From positions 1,772,001 through 1,836,000 of the forward strand of contig NZ_CP041636.1 of assembly GCF_007197755.1 (NCBI RefSeq): a stretch of DNA of 64,000 bases, given 5' to 3'. Positions 1 through 9,155 of this stretch are shown in pieces; the first letter of the stretch is position 1; every line of letters begins with the position of its first letter. A model generated the notes under the pieces. The model was not told the DNA's origin. It saw nothing but the letters and a program-made list of their open reading frames with translations, and made no database searches. Source of the DNA: Ferrovibrio terrae. GTDB lineage: Bacteria; Pseudomonadota; Alphaproteobacteria; Ferrovibrionales; Ferrovibrionaceae. The position numbers and the translations under genes were made by a program.

Positions 1-60
1 CGCTCTACGTATCGGGCGTTCCGGCTAAAGGGCTGCCGAGTTCGTCTTGAAGATCACTCC

Positions 61-75
61 ATACCTCGGAGGTAT
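61..75 (+). promoter_or_regulatory. Palindrome enclosing the rpmI ribosome-binding site
   Basis: Bases 61-75 read ATACCTCGGAGGTAT, a perfect inverted repeat with 7-base arms around one base. The Shine-Dalgarno GGAGG (68-72) lies inside it, 8 nt before the rpmI ATG. The RNA could fold as a 5-bp stem with a 5-nt loop that hides the ribosome site. Bases 1-60 upstream hold no gene I can support and are probably the leader of the IF3-L35-L20 operon. That this hairpin controls translation is inference. Confidence 0.5.
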
Positions 76-80
76 ATGAA

Positions 81-281
81 ATGCCCAAGTTGAAGACCAA
101 GAGCTCGGCCAAGAAGCGCTTCAAGCTCACGGCTACGGGTAAGGTGAAGCGGGCCCATGCGGGCAAGCGTCACGGCATGATCAAGCGCACGAACAAGCAG
201 ATCCGGAATCATCGCGGCACCGCCGTGGTGTTCGAAGGCGATGCGCGCAAGATCATCAAGAACTACCTGCCCAACGCCTGA
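81..281 (+). CDS. rpmI: 50S ribosomal protein L35
   Basis: This 66-residue, very basic protein begins [20 protein letters not shown], the conserved L35 start, and carries the HGMIKR segment near residues 32-37. L35 is a structural protein of the large ribosomal subunit. The length is normal for the family. The ATG is preceded by GGAGG at 8 nt spacing. rplT follows after 17 nt, the universal bacterial rpmI-rplT pairing. infC, normally the first gene of this operon, would lie just upstream of the window. Confidence 0.98.
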   Translation: MPKLKTKSSAKKRFKLTATGKVKRAHAGKRHGMIKRTNKQIRNHRGTAVVFEGDARKIIKNYLPNA

Positions 282-298
282 GTTAAGGAGACACCCAC

Positions 299-667
299 AT
301 GGCACGTGTTAAGCGGGGCGTTACCGCCCATGCCCGCCACAAGAAGGTCCTGAAGCTCGCCAAGGGCTATCGTGGCCGCAATTCCACTGTATTCCGCGTC
401 GCGATCGAGAAGGTCGAAAAGGGCCTTCAGTATGCGTTCCGCGACCGTCGCGCCAAGAAGCGCAACTTCCGTTCGCTCTGGATCCAGCGCATCAACGCTG
501 CGGCCCGCGAACAGGGGCTGACCTACGGCCGATTTATCAACGGCCTTGAGCTCGCCGGCATCGAGATCGACCGCAAGGTCCTGGCCGATCTCGCCGTGCA
601 TGAGCCCGAGGCTTTCAACGCCCTGGTGGCGCAGGCCAAAGCGGCCCTGCCTGCCGCGGCGGCCTGA
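299..667 (+). CDS. rplT: 50S ribosomal protein L20
   Basis: This 122-residue protein starts [20 protein letters not shown] and contains the [12 protein letters not shown] segment and the [20 protein letters not shown] block typical of L20. L20 binds 23S rRNA early in large-subunit assembly and in many bacteria represses translation of its own operon. It is preceded by AAGGAG at 286-291. The alanine-rich tail (residues 112-122) is a few residues longer than in some homologues. A strong hairpin terminator follows at 711-741. Confidence 0.98.
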   Translation: MARVKRGVTAHARHKKVLKLAKGYRGRNSTVFRVAIEKVEKGLQYAFRDRRAKKRNFRSLWIQRINAAAREQGLTYGRFINGLELAGIEIDRKVLADLAVHEPEAFNALVAQAKAALPAAAA

Positions 668-710
668 TCGGCCCGCACTCGCCAGTTCAATATTAGCGAC
701 CGTTTGCGAA

Positions 711-741
711 GGGGGCCGTCACCACGGCCCCCTTTGTTTTT
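711..741 (+). terminator. Rho-independent terminator or attenuator between rplT and pheS
   Basis: A 9-bp GC-rich stem, GGGGGCCGT (711-719) with ACGGCCCCC (724-732), has a 4-nt loop and is followed by TTTGTTTTT. It sits 26 nt before the pheS ATG. It can end the ribosomal operon, or act as an attenuator if transcription reads on into pheST. I see no Phe-rich leader peptide before it, so a classical pheM-type mechanism is not supported. Confidence 0.85.
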
Positions 742-767
742 GTCTGCACTGAAAAAGAAGAGTCCCA

Positions 768-1853
768 ATGACCGAGATCGCCAGGCTGGCTGCTGAAACC
801 GAAAGCGCAGTCGCCACTGCCCAGACTCTGGATGCCCTGGAAGAGGCCCGCCTTGCCGTGCTCGGCAAGAAGGGCTGGCTCTCGGCGGCGATGAAGGAAC
901 TCGGCGCGCTGTCACCTGAGGACCGCAAGACGCGCGCTACGCAGCTCAATGAAGTGAAGGATCGTGTCACGGCATCGCTCGAGGCGCGCAAGACCGTGCT
1001 GGCCGATGCCGCCATCGAGGCAAGGCTGAAGGCCGAAACGCTCGACATGACGCTGCCGCTGGCCGAGAGCGCCGAACAGGCCGGCCGCATCCATCCGGTC
1101 AGCCAGGTGATCGACGAGATCACCGAGATTTTCGCGGCGATGGGGTTCAGCATCGCCGAGGGTCCGGATATCGAGGACGACTTCCACAATTTCACCGCGC
1201 TGAACATCCCGCCCGAACATCCGGCGCGGCAGATGCAGGATACCTTCTATCTGCCCAAGCGCGGCGCAGATGGCGAGCAGATCGTGCTGCGCACGCATAC
1301 CTCGCCGGTGCAGGTGCGCACCATGCGCGGCGGTCCGCCGCCCTATCGCATCATCGTGCCGGGCCGCACATACCGCAGCGACTACGACATGACGCACACG
1401 CCGATGTTCCATCAGGTGGAGGGTCTGGTGATCGACCGCGCCATCCATATGGGTCACCTCAAGGGCGTGCTGACCGAATTCTGCAAGGCCTTCTTCGAGA
1501 CCGACAAGGTGAAGATGCGCTTCCGCCCGAGCTATTTCCCCTTCACCGAACCCTCGGCCGAAGTGGACATCAACTGCTCGCGCGACGGCGGCGTGCTGCG
1601 CGTGGGCGAGGGCAATGACTGGCTCGAAATCCTCGGCTCCGGCATGGTCAACCCCAAGGTGCTGGAGTATTGCGGCCTCGATCCGAATGAATGGCAGGGC
1701 TTTGCCTTCGGCATGGGCATCGACCGCATCGCCATGCTGAAATACGGCATCCCGGATCTGCGCAGCTTCTTCGATGCCGATCTGCGCTGGCTCAAGCATT
1801 ACGGTTTCGTGCCGCTCGACATTCCCACGCTGGGTCAGGGAGTCGCGCGATGA
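768..1853 (+). CDS. pheS: Phenylalanyl-tRNA synthetase, alpha subunit
   Basis: This 361-residue protein is the catalytic alpha chain of the alpha2-beta2 PheRS, which charges tRNA-Phe. It has the N-terminal coiled-coil arm (about residues 1-85) and the class II catalytic core: the motif 1 region [10 protein letters not shown], motif 2 around [18 protein letters not shown], and motif 3 in [18 protein letters not shown] near the C-terminus. Length is typical. The stop codon overlaps the pheT start (ATGA, 1850-1853), indicating translational coupling of the two subunits. Confidence 0.98.
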   Translation: MTEIARLAAETESAVATAQTLDALEEARLAVLGKKGWLSAAMKELGALSPEDRKTRATQLNEVKDRVTASLEARKTVLADAAIEARLKAETLDMTLPLAESAEQAGRIHPVSQVIDEITEIFAAMGFSIAEGPDIEDDFHNFTALNIPPEHPARQMQDTFYLPKRGADGEQIVLRTHTSPVQVRTMRGGPPPYRIIVPGRTYRSDYDMTHTPMFHQVEGLVIDRAIHMGHLKGVLTEFCKAFFETDKVKMRFRPSYFPFTEPSAEVDINCSRDGGVLRVGEGNDWLEILGSGMVNPKVLEYCGLDPNEWQGFAFGMGIDRIAMLKYGIPDLRSFFDADLRWLKHYGFVPLDIPTLGQGVAR

Positions 1854-4258
1854 AATTCACGCTCGCCTGGCTCAAGAGCCATCTCGACACCTCTGCGTCG
1901 CTGGATGAAATCGCCGCGAAGCTGACCGCCATCGGCCTGGAAGTGGAAGGCATCGAGGATCGCGCCGCGATCTTCGCGCCTTTCATCGTGGCCGAGGTGA
2001 AAAAGGCCGAGCAGCATCCCAATGCCGACAAGCTGCGGGTCTGCGAAGTCTTCACCGGCACCGAAACCATCCAGGTCGTCTGCGGCGCGCCGAATGCGCG
2101 CGCCGGCATGAAGGGGATTTTCGCGCCGGCCGGCTCGACCGTGCCGGGCACGCAACTGCTGCTGAAAGCGACCACCATTCGCGGCGTGGCCTCGAACGGC
2201 ATGCTCTGCTCCGAACGCGAGATGGGCCTGACCGACGAGCATACCGGCATCATCGACCTGCCGCTCGACACGCCGCTGGGCGCTCCGATGGCCAAGGTCT
2301 TCGGCCTCGATGATCCCGTGATCGAGATCAAGCTGACGCCGAACCGCGGCGACTGTCTGGGTGTGCGCGGCATTGCGCGCGATCTGGCCGCGGCCGGTCT
2401 CGGCACGCTCAAGCCTTACGCGGTGCCGTCGATCAAGGGCAGCTTCAAGAGTCCGATCGGCGTGTCGCTCGATTTCCCGGCCGGCGTGGAAAATGCCTGC
2501 CCGGTTTTCGCCGGGCGTTACATTCGTGGCGTGAAGAACGGTCCGTCGCCGGCCTGGCTGCAGCAGCGCCTCAAGGCCATTGGTCTGCGTCCGATTTCGG
2601 CTCTGGTCGATATCACCAACTTCTTCACCTACGATCTCGGCCGCCCGCTGCATGTCTTCGATGCCGCCAAGGTGAAGGGCAACATCACCGCCCGTCTGGC
2701 CAAGACCGGCGAAAAGCTGCTGGCGCTGGACGGCAAGGAATACACGCTCGACGACAGCATCACTGTCATCGCCGACGAGAACGGCCCGGAAGGCCTTGGC
2801 GGTGTGATGGGTGGCGAACATACCGGCTGTTCCTTCGACACCACCGAGGTCTTCCTCGAATCCGCCTGGTTCGATCCGGTGCGCACGGCCACCACCGGCC
2901 GCAAGCTCGGCATTCATTCCGATGCGCGCCATCGCTTCGAGCGCATCGTCGATCCCGCCTTCATCCAGGGCGGCGTCGAGGTCGGCACGCAGATGATCCT
3001 CGATCTCTGCGGCGGCGAGGCCTCCGAGGTCGTGCTGGCCGGCAAGGCGCCCGACTGGAAAAAGACCGTCAGCTTGAGGCCCTCGCGCCTCCTCGGCCTG
3101 GTCGGTTTCGATCTGCCGGTCGCGGAGCAGACCCGCATCCTGGAATCGCTTGGCTTCACGATTGCCAAAAGCGGCGATGTCCTGTCGGTCGATGTGCCGT
3201 CCTGGCGTCCCGATATCGACGGCGAAGCCGATCTGGTCGAGGAAATCGCGCGCCAGCATGGTTTCGACGCCATTCCGGCCGAACCATTGCCGCCTTTGCG
3301 CGCCGTGCCAGCGCCGGCCGTGAGCGCCGGGCAGCGTCGCGTGCGTGTCGCCCGTCGTGCGCTCGCCGCGCGTGGCCTCACCGAAGCCGTCACTTACTCC
3401 TTCATCCGCGGCACGGAAGCCGAAGTCTTCGGCGGCGGGCAGGAGGAATTGCGTCTGGTCAATCCGATCAGCGCCGATATGGACACGATGCGGCCCTCGA
3501 TCCTGCCCGGCCTGATTGCGACGGCGAAACGCAACATGGATCGTGGCCAGATGGATGTCGCGCTGTTCGAGATCGGACCGCAATATGCCTCTGTTGCCAT
3601 GGATGGCCAGTCCATCGTGGCGACCGGCCTGCGTCGCGGCGCCACTGGCGCACGCCACTGGCGCGACCGCCCGCGTAACGTCGATGGCTACGATGCCAAG
3701 GCCGATGCGCTCGCCGCGCTGTCTGCGGCCGGCGTCGACACCGCGCCGCTGATGGTGATGGATGGCGCACCCGGCTGGTATCATCCGGGCCGCTCGGGCA
3801 CCTTGCGCCTTGGCCCGAAAACCGTGCTGGCCACCTTTGGCGAATTGCATCCGCGCGTGCTGCAGACTCTCGACATCAAGGGACCGGTCGTGGCCTTTGA
3901 AGTCTGGCTCGAACGTATCCCGGCCAGCCGTGGCAAGGCGGGTGTCCGCACCAAGCCGGCGCTGAAGCTGGCCGAACTGCAGGCGGTGGAGCGCGATTTC
4001 GCCTTCATTGTCGATGCGGATGTGCAGGCGGAAAATCTGCTGAAAGCCGTGCGCGGGTCAGACAAGGCGCTGATCGCACGCGCCTCCGTGTTCGACGTCT
4101 TCTCCGGCGCGGGCATCCCCGAGGGCAAGAAGTCGCTGGCGATCACCGTGCGGCTTGAGCCGCAACAGCAGACGCTGACCGATGCCGAGATCGAGGCGGT
4201 GGCGAAGAAGATCGTGGCAGCGGCCGAGAAGGCCTGCGGCGCCACGCTCCGTGCGTAA
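1850..4258 (+). CDS. pheT: Phenylalanyl-tRNA synthetase, beta subunit
   Basis: This 802-residue beta chain starts [20 protein letters not shown]. Domains in order: tRNA-binding EMAPII-like domain (about 40-150, with [12 protein letters not shown]), B3/B4 editing domain (about 210-370), B5 domain (about 400-475), catalytic-like core, and a C-terminal FDX-ACB anticodon-binding domain (about 705-800). An in-frame upstream extension inside pheS is open, but the ATG at 1850 overlaps the pheS stop and fits family alignments, so I chose it. Length is normal for proteobacterial PheT. Confidence 0.97.
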   Translation: MKFTLAWLKSHLDTSASLDEIAAKLTAIGLEVEGIEDRAAIFAPFIVAEVKKAEQHPNADKLRVCEVFTGTETIQVVCGAPNARAGMKGIFAPAGSTVPGTQLLLKATTIRGVASNGMLCSEREMGLTDEHTGIIDLPLDTPLGAPMAKVFGLDDPVIEIKLTPNRGDCLGVRGIARDLAAAGLGTLKPYAVPSIKGSFKSPIGVSLDFPAGVENACPVFAGRYIRGVKNGPSPAWLQQRLKAIGLRPISALVDITNFFTYDLGRPLHVFDAAKVKGNITARLAKTGEKLLALDGKEYTLDDSITVIADENGPEGLGGVMGGEHTGCSFDTTEVFLESAWFDPVRTATTGRKLGIHSDARHRFERIVDPAFIQGGVEVGTQMILDLCGGEASEVVLAGKAPDWKKTVSLRPSRLLGLVGFDLPVAEQTRILESLGFTIAKSGDVLSVDVPSWRPDIDGEADLVEEIARQHGFDAIPAEPLPPLRAVPAPAVSAGQRRVRVARRALAARGLTEAVTYSFIRGTEAEVFGGGQEELRLVNPISADMDTMRPSILPGLIATAKRNMDRGQMDVALFEIGPQYASVAMDGQSIVATGLRRGATGARHWRDRPRNVDGYDAKADALAALSAAGVDTAPLMVMDGAPGWYHPGRSGTLRLGPKTVLATFGELHPRVLQTLDIKGPVVAFEVWLERIPASRGKAGVRTKPALKLAELQAVERDFAFIVDADVQAENLLKAVRGSDKALIARASVFDVFSGAGIPEGKKSLAITVRLEPQQQTLTDAEIEAVAKKIVAAAEKACGATLRA

Positions 4259-4267
4259 CGGCTGATC

Positions 4268-5938
4268 ATGCTGGTGCTCGGCGTCCATTCCGGTTGGCAG
4301 GACGCCGGCGCCGCTGTCTTTGATGGCAGCCGTCTGCTGGCTGCCGTGCCGCTGGCGCGGCTGAGCGGCGTGATGCGCGATGGCGGGCGTCTTCCCAATG
4401 AGGCGATCGGAGAGTGCCTCGACATCGCGAATCTGCGCGCCGGTGATATTGCCGGGCTGGCGTTGAGCCAGGGTCTGTTCCCGGGCCGGCATTTCCGCGC
4501 ACTGTCCTTGCCCCGGCGTGTCGGCCGTGGCTTGCGCAGCCTGCTCGGCCGCGACACGCCAATCAGCCTGCCGGACGAGGCGCGCAAGCATAACCGCAGC
4601 TCACCCGACAGCCTGCTCGACCTCGGGCTGCTCGCCGGCGATCTCGGCCTCAACCGCCATGTGCAGACGCGGCTGTATGGCCGGCATGAGGCTTACGCGC
4701 TGCTGGCGCTGGCCGATGCGCCCTGGGCCGACGACACGCTGGTCTTCACGGCGGACCAGACCGGCTGCGCCGCGCGCGTGCTGAAATACGGTCGCCTTGC
4801 CGTGCTGTACGAAGACAGCGAAGGCAGTGCCGCAGATTCACCCAGTCGAGACTCTCTGGGTCGCCTTGTGGGTCTTGCCATCGACGGTCTTGGCCTGCCC
4901 GATATGGCCGCACTGTTCGCGCTCGGATTGCAGGCGGAGCCGATCTTCGGCGAAGCCTTCCGTGCCCATGTCACTGTCGATGCACAGGGACATATCAATA
5001 CCGATTTCTCCGACGAAGGCGGCGCGGCGCGGTGGCTGCGCCGGCTCGCCGAGGATCAGGCGCCGGAGCTGCTTGCCGCCTCGCTCAACCTGCTGCTGGC
5101 CGACCGTTTCGCCGAAGCGATCAGGGCGCTGCTCGACCGTCACAGCCTGCGCCGCGTGGCTCTGGCCGGGCCGCTGCTGGCCGATCCGGTTCTGCTGCTG
5201 CAGTTGCAGACGCGGCTGGGCGAGGGTGTCGCCATCTCGGCGCAGCTGATGGAGGAAAGCGCCTTGCCGATGGGCGGTGCGCTCACCCTTCTGTTGCAGC
5301 AGGACGGTCTCGACGCATTTTTGCGCCAGCGCCGGCCATTGCGTGACGCCGCCTGGGGCCGTGACTACACCGGCGATCTCGATCCGGTGCTGGGCAATGC
5401 CGGCTGCCGCATGGTCAGCCGGGATCCGCTGCGCGCCGCCGCCGCCTTGCTGAATGCCGGCAAGGTGATCGCTATCGGCGACGGCCGCGGCATCGGCAGC
5501 AGCGGCGGCATCAATCGCCTGATCCTGTTCGCCGGCAGCGATGCCGCATTGCCGGCCCAGGTGAATGCGCGGCTCGATCGCCCGGCCTTCGTGCCGCCCA
5601 CGCTCTATGCGCCGCGTGCGGCGCTGATCGAGCTGCTGCCGGATTGGCGCGATCCGGCGGTGGCCGCAGTGCTCGCCCCGCGCTGGGTGCCGCAGCTGCC
5701 GGCCGCGGCACAGCAGCCGCTGCGCGCCGATGAGGTGGACGAATTGCGGCATCCGCTGCTGCATGGCCTGATCGAGACCTACAAGTCGCTGTGCTGGCTG
5801 CCCGGCCTGCTGGGTCTGCCGATGCAGATCGGCAACGAACCCGCGCTGGATGCCCCGTCCGACATGCTGCGCCTGCTGCGCGAGGGACGTGTGGATTACA
5901 TCGTCACCGACCAGGCAGTGTGGGAGCGGGGCGTATAA
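4268..5938 (+). CDS. Divergent NodU/TobZ-family carbamoyltransferase homologue, probably lacking the classical active site
   Basis: This 556-residue protein follows pheT by 9 nt. Its frame matches O-carbamoyltransferases of the NodU/CmcH/TobZ family: MLVLGVHSGWQDAGAAVFDG at the start, a Kae1-like segment RLYGRHEAYALLALADAPW (about 135-153), TADQTG (161-166), DSLGRLVGLAIDGLGL (195-210), and a C-terminal YrdC-like half with a region resembling the family's last domain. Nearly every signature residue differs. The HDAS motif reads QDAG. The metal-binding HxxxH reads R139-x-x-x-Y143. The GRMEFGPRALGNRS phosphate loop is replaced by GRGIGSSGGINR. From family knowledge this predicts loss of metal and carbamoyl-adenylate binding, so it may be a pseudoenzyme or have a different chemistry. 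The reading frame is intact and codon use matches its neighbours. Confidence 0.7.
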   Translation: MLVLGVHSGWQDAGAAVFDGSRLLAAVPLARLSGVMRDGGRLPNEAIGECLDIANLRAGDIAGLALSQGLFPGRHFRALSLPRRVGRGLRSLLGRDTPISLPDEARKHNRSSPDSLLDLGLLAGDLGLNRHVQTRLYGRHEAYALLALADAPWADDTLVFTADQTGCAARVLKYGRLAVLYEDSEGSAADSPSRDSLGRLVGLAIDGLGLPDMAALFALGLQAEPIFGEAFRAHVTVDAQGHINTDFSDEGGAARWLRRLAEDQAPELLAASLNLLLADRFAEAIRALLDRHSLRRVALAGPLLADPVLLLQLQTRLGEGVAISAQLMEESALPMGGALTLLLQQDGLDAFLRQRRPLRDAAWGRDYTGDLDPVLGNAGCRMVSRDPLRAAAALLNAGKVIAIGDGRGIGSSGGINRLILFAGSDAALPAQVNARLDRPAFVPPTLYAPRAALIELLPDWRDPAVAAVLAPRWVPQLPAAAQQPLRADEVDELRHPLLHGLIETYKSLCWLPGLLGLPMQIGNEPALDAPSDMLRLLREGRVDYIVTDQAVWERGV

Positions 5939-6050
5939 GGCTGGCCGCTATGCCGCCCCGGCATCGAGTGAGGCAACAGCGGCATTGGCCGCCGCCTGCG
6001 CCTGCGCGCTAAACTCTTCCGTACAAATATAAAACCGGAGGAAACCCCCA

Positions 6051-7025
6051 ATGCGTCATCTGATGATTGCGGCAGCCTTGCTGCCCGTTCTGGCCGCCGC
6101 GCCCGCTCTTGCGCAGGCCTGGCCGTCCAAGCCGATCACCGTCGTGGTGCCCTATGCCGCCGGCGGCCCGACCGATACGGTCGCGCGCCTGACCGCGCTG
6201 GGCCTGTCGCGCCAGCTCAACAACCATACCGTGGTGGTCGAAAACGCCACCGGTGCCGGCGGCACCATCGGCGCCAACCGCGTCGCCACCGCCGAACCCG
6301 ATGGCCATACTTTGCTGGTGCATCATGTCGGCATCTCCACGGCGGCGACGCTGTATCGCAAACTGCCGTATGATACCAGGACCTCGTTCGCGCCGATCGC
6401 GCTGCTGACCGATTCGGCAATGACCATCATCGCGCGCGATGATTTTCCGCCCAACACGCTGCCCGAACTGGTCGCCCATCTGAAGAAAGAGGGTAACAAG
6501 GTCTCCTATGGCAATGCCGGTATCGGCGCCGCCTCGCATCTCTGCGGCATGCTGATGATGTCGGCCATGGATGTGCAGCTCAACACGGTCGGTTATCGCG
6601 GCAATGCGCCGGTGATGCAGGACCTGCTGGGCAAGACGCTCGACATGACCTGCGACCAGGCCACCAACACCACCGGCCAGATCAAGGCCAAGAAGGTGAA
6701 GGCCTATGCCATCACCACCAAGCAGCGCCTGGCCGACCTGCCCGACCTGCCGACCGCCGACGAGGCCGGCCTGAAGGGCTTCGAGGTCAATGTCTGGCAC
6801 GCGCTTTATGCGCCGAAGGGCACGCCGGAGGCGACCGTGCAGAAGCTGGCCGGTGCTGTGCGGGGCCTGCTGAAGGATGCCGAAATCGTCAAACGCTTCG
6901 CCGATATCAACACCACGGTGGCCTCGGATGCGCGGGCGACCCCGGCGGCGCTGAAGGCGCATCTGGACGCCGAAATCGAGAAATGGGCCCCGCTGATCAA
7001 GGCGGCCGGCCAATATGCTGACTAA
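6051..7025 (+). CDS. Tripartite tricarboxylate-type (Bug/TctC) periplasmic binding protein
   Basis: This 324-residue protein has a classical Sec signal peptide (residues 1-21, cleavage after LAQA) and then WPSKPITVVVPYAAGGPTDT, the hallmark start of mature Bug-family proteins. The GGTIGANRVA and LPTADEAGLKGFEVNVWHAL segments are also typical. These proteins capture carboxylates in the periplasm for TctAB-type permeases, but no TctAB gene is present here. A good Shine-Dalgarno (CCGGAGG) precedes the ATG. The next gene, a D-malate/tartrate dehydrogenase, suggests a hydroxy-dicarboxylate ligand; that is inference. Confidence 0.9.
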   Translation: MRHLMIAAALLPVLAAAPALAQAWPSKPITVVVPYAAGGPTDTVARLTALGLSRQLNNHTVVVENATGAGGTIGANRVATAEPDGHTLLVHHVGISTAATLYRKLPYDTRTSFAPIALLTDSAMTIIARDDFPPNTLPELVAHLKKEGNKVSYGNAGIGAASHLCGMLMMSAMDVQLNTVGYRGNAPVMQDLLGKTLDMTCDQATNTTGQIKAKKVKAYAITTKQRLADLPDLPTADEAGLKGFEVNVWHALYAPKGTPEATVQKLAGAVRGLLKDAEIVKRFADINTTVASDARATPAALKAHLDAEIEKWAPLIKAAGQYAD

Positions 7026-7102
7026 GACTGGATGCTGACTGAAACTGAGTAAACTGCTTAAGTCTCCCCAGATTTGAAAATCAAAAAAGGACGCGTGAAC
7101 TC

Positions 7103-8173
7103 ATGGCCAAGAAACACAGGATCGCGGTGATCCCCGGCGACGGCATCGGCAAGGAAGTGGTGCCGGAAGGCGTGCAGGTGCTGGATGCGGTGGCGCGCCG
7201 CTTCGGCATCGATTTCGCCTACGACCATTTCGACTGGAGCGTCGATCACTATATGAAGCATGGCGCGATGATGCCGGCCGACTGGAAAGACAAGATCGGC
7301 GGCCATGACGCCATCTTCTTCGGTGCGGTCGGCTGGCCGGAGAAAGTGCCGGACCATATCTCGCTCTGGGGCTCGCTGATCCAGTGGCGCCGCGAATTCG
7401 ACCAGTATGTCAATCTGCGTCCGGTGCGCCTGATGCCGGGCATCCCGTCGCCGCTGGCCAATCGCAAGGTCGGCGATATCGACTTCTACGTCGTGCGCGA
7501 GAATACCGAGGGCGAATATTCCTCGATCGGCGGCCGCATGTTCCATGGCACCGAGCGTGAATTCGTCGTGCAGGAAACCATCCTCAGCCGCATCGGCACG
7601 GATCGGATTCTCAAGTTCGCCTTCGAGCTGGCGCAGAGCCGGCCGAAGAAGCATCTCACCTCGGCCACCAAGTCGAACGGCATCTCGATCACCATGCCCT
7701 ACTGGGACGAGCGCGTGGCCGAGATGAAGAAGAGCTATCCGGGCGTCAAGGTCGACCAGTATCACATCGACATTCTCACTGCGCATTTCGTGCAGCATCC
7801 CGACTGGTTCGATGTCGTGGTCGGTTCCAACCTGTTCGGCGACATCCTGTCCGATTTGGGCCCGGCCTGCACCGGCACCATCGGCATCGCGCCTTCGGCC
7901 AACCTCAACCCGGAACGTAAATTCCCCTCGCTGTTCGAGCCCGTGCATGGCTCGGCGCCGGACATTGCCGGCAAGGGGATTGCCAATCCCGTGGGCCAGA
8001 TCTGGTGCGGCGCGATGATGCTCGAGCATCTCGGCCACAAGGACGCGTCCGACGCGGTGATGAAGGCGATCGAGGAGGTGCTCGAAGCCGGGCCTCGTAC
8101 CCCCGACATGGGCGGTCAGGCCAATACGAAGGATGTCGGCAAGGCGATCGCCGAAGCGGTGGCGAAGGGCTGA
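7103..8173 (+). CDS. D-malate / tartrate dehydrogenase (isopropylmalate dehydrogenase family)
   Basis: This 356-residue cytoplasmic NAD-dependent beta-decarboxylating dehydrogenase has HRIAVIPGDGIGKEVVPEGV at the start, the substrate arginines in YVNLRPVRLMPG, the VVRENTEGEYSSIGGR loop, the metal-binding aspartates in NLFGDILSDLGPACTG and the NAD-binding EPVHGSAPDIAGKG. The WSVDHYMKHGAMMP region fits the DmlA/TtuC branch (D-malate to pyruvate, or tartrate oxidation) rather than LeuB. The gene is followed by a clear terminator. Its position behind a TctC protein suggests import plus oxidation of a C4 acid. Choice between malate and tartrate is not possible from sequence alone. Confidence 0.85.
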   Translation: MAKKHRIAVIPGDGIGKEVVPEGVQVLDAVARRFGIDFAYDHFDWSVDHYMKHGAMMPADWKDKIGGHDAIFFGAVGWPEKVPDHISLWGSLIQWRREFDQYVNLRPVRLMPGIPSPLANRKVGDIDFYVVRENTEGEYSSIGGRMFHGTEREFVVQETILSRIGTDRILKFAFELAQSRPKKHLTSATKSNGISITMPYWDERVAEMKKSYPGVKVDQYHIDILTAHFVQHPDWFDVVVGSNLFGDILSDLGPACTGTIGIAPSANLNPERKFPSLFEPVHGSAPDIAGKGIANPVGQIWCGAMMLEHLGHKDASDAVMKAIEEVLEAGPRTPDMGGQANTKDVGKAIAEAVAKG

Positions 8174-8198
8174 GACTTCAGGTCATCCGGAGAAAGCG

Positions 8199-8236
8199 AA
8201 ACGGCCGGGGCTTCACCTCCGGCCGTTTTCATTTTT
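8199..8236 (+). terminator. Rho-independent terminator after the malate/tartrate dehydrogenase gene
   Basis: The stem AAACGGCCGG (8199-8208) pairs with CCGGCCGTTT (8219-8228), with a 10-nt loop and a T-rich tail (TTTTCATTTTT). It is correctly placed 25 nt after the stop at 8173. Confidence 0.88.
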
Positions 8237-8325
8237 CGCCTGCATTCACATGCCGGCTTCAACGGGCATTCCCACGTCAGTCTGCGACGTCACGCTCCGG
8301 TTTTAACGGACAGGGACACAACGCG

Positions 8326-9132
8326 ATGACACCCTCCGATCTCGAAGCGGTCAAGACGCGGCAGCAGGCCGCCTGGTCGTCGGGTGATTATGCAATTGTG
8401 GGGACGACATTGCAGATCGTCGGCGAGCAGCTGTGCGAAAGCCTCGATCTGCGGCCCGGCGCCAGGGTGCTGGATGTCGCGGCCGGCAACGGCAATGCCA
8501 GCCTGGCGGCGGCACGGCGCTGGGCCAGCGTCACCTCCACCGATTATGTGCCCGAGCTGCTGGAGCGCGGTCGCGAACGCGCCGGCGCCGAACGGCTGGA
8601 TATCAGCTTCCGCACCGCCGATGCCGAGGCGCTGCCGTTCACCGACCACAGCTTCGATGTCGTGGTTTCCACTTTCGGCGTGATGTTCACCGCCAACCAT
8701 GACCGCGCCGCCGGCGAACTGCTGCGCGTCTGCCGGCCGGGCGGCAAGATCGGGCTGGCCAACTGGACGCCGGACGGCTTCATCGGCGAGATGTTCAGAA
8801 TCCTCGGCCGCTATATCGCGCCGCCGCCGGGCACCCGGCCGCCGCCGCAATGGGGCTCGCTCGCGCGGATCGAGGAGATGTTTGCAGCAAATGCCGATAT
8901 TCAGGCCGAACGGCGGGTGTTCAATTTCCGCTATCGCTCGGCCGAACACTGGCTGCATATCTTCCGCAGCTATTACGGCCCGACGCTGAAGGCCTTTGCC
9001 GCCCTGCCCGCCGCCGCGCAGGCGGCGCTGGAGGAAGATCTGCTGGCCAACGTGCGGCAGTTCAACCATGCCGGCGATGGCACGATGGTGGTGCCGTCGG
9101 AATATCTGGAGGCAATAATCGTGACGCGCTAA
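8326..9132 (+). CDS. Class I SAM-dependent methyltransferase
   Basis: This 268-residue protein has a Rossmann-fold methyltransferase core. Motif I is VLDVAAGNGNASLAAA (about residues 48-63), the acidic post-I residue is in STDYVPELLERG, and the motif II/III region reads ADAEALPFTDHSFDVVVSTF, followed by RVCRPGGKIGLANWTPDGF. This is the UbiE/Methyltransf_11 type; the acceptor is unknown. The frame is open far upstream through the preceding terminator, so I placed the start at the ATG at 8326, just ahead of the conserved core. It converges on the regulator gene that ends at 9156. Confidence 0.82.
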   Translation: MTPSDLEAVKTRQQAAWSSGDYAIVGTTLQIVGEQLCESLDLRPGARVLDVAAGNGNASLAAARRWASVTSTDYVPELLERGRERAGAERLDISFRTADAEALPFTDHSFDVVVSTFGVMFTANHDRAAGELLRVCRPGGKIGLANWTPDGFIGEMFRILGRYIAPPPGTRPPPQWGSLARIEEMFAANADIQAERRVFNFRYRSAEHWLHIFRSYYGPTLKAFAALPAAAQAALEEDLLANVRQFNHAGDGTMVVPSEYLEAIIVTR

Positions 9133-9155
9133 GCGCCAGCGGCACGCATCGTATT

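Noticed and set aside
1835-3850. A very long open frame on the minus strand opposite pheT
   Set aside because: It is a mirror of strong GC3 bias in pheT. Its translation is His/Gln/Arg/Gly-rich, without domains, and pheT itself is certain.
8005-8325. A longer N-terminus for the methyltransferase at 8326
   Set aside because: The extension would run through the end of the dehydrogenase gene and its terminator, and it has no conserved residues.
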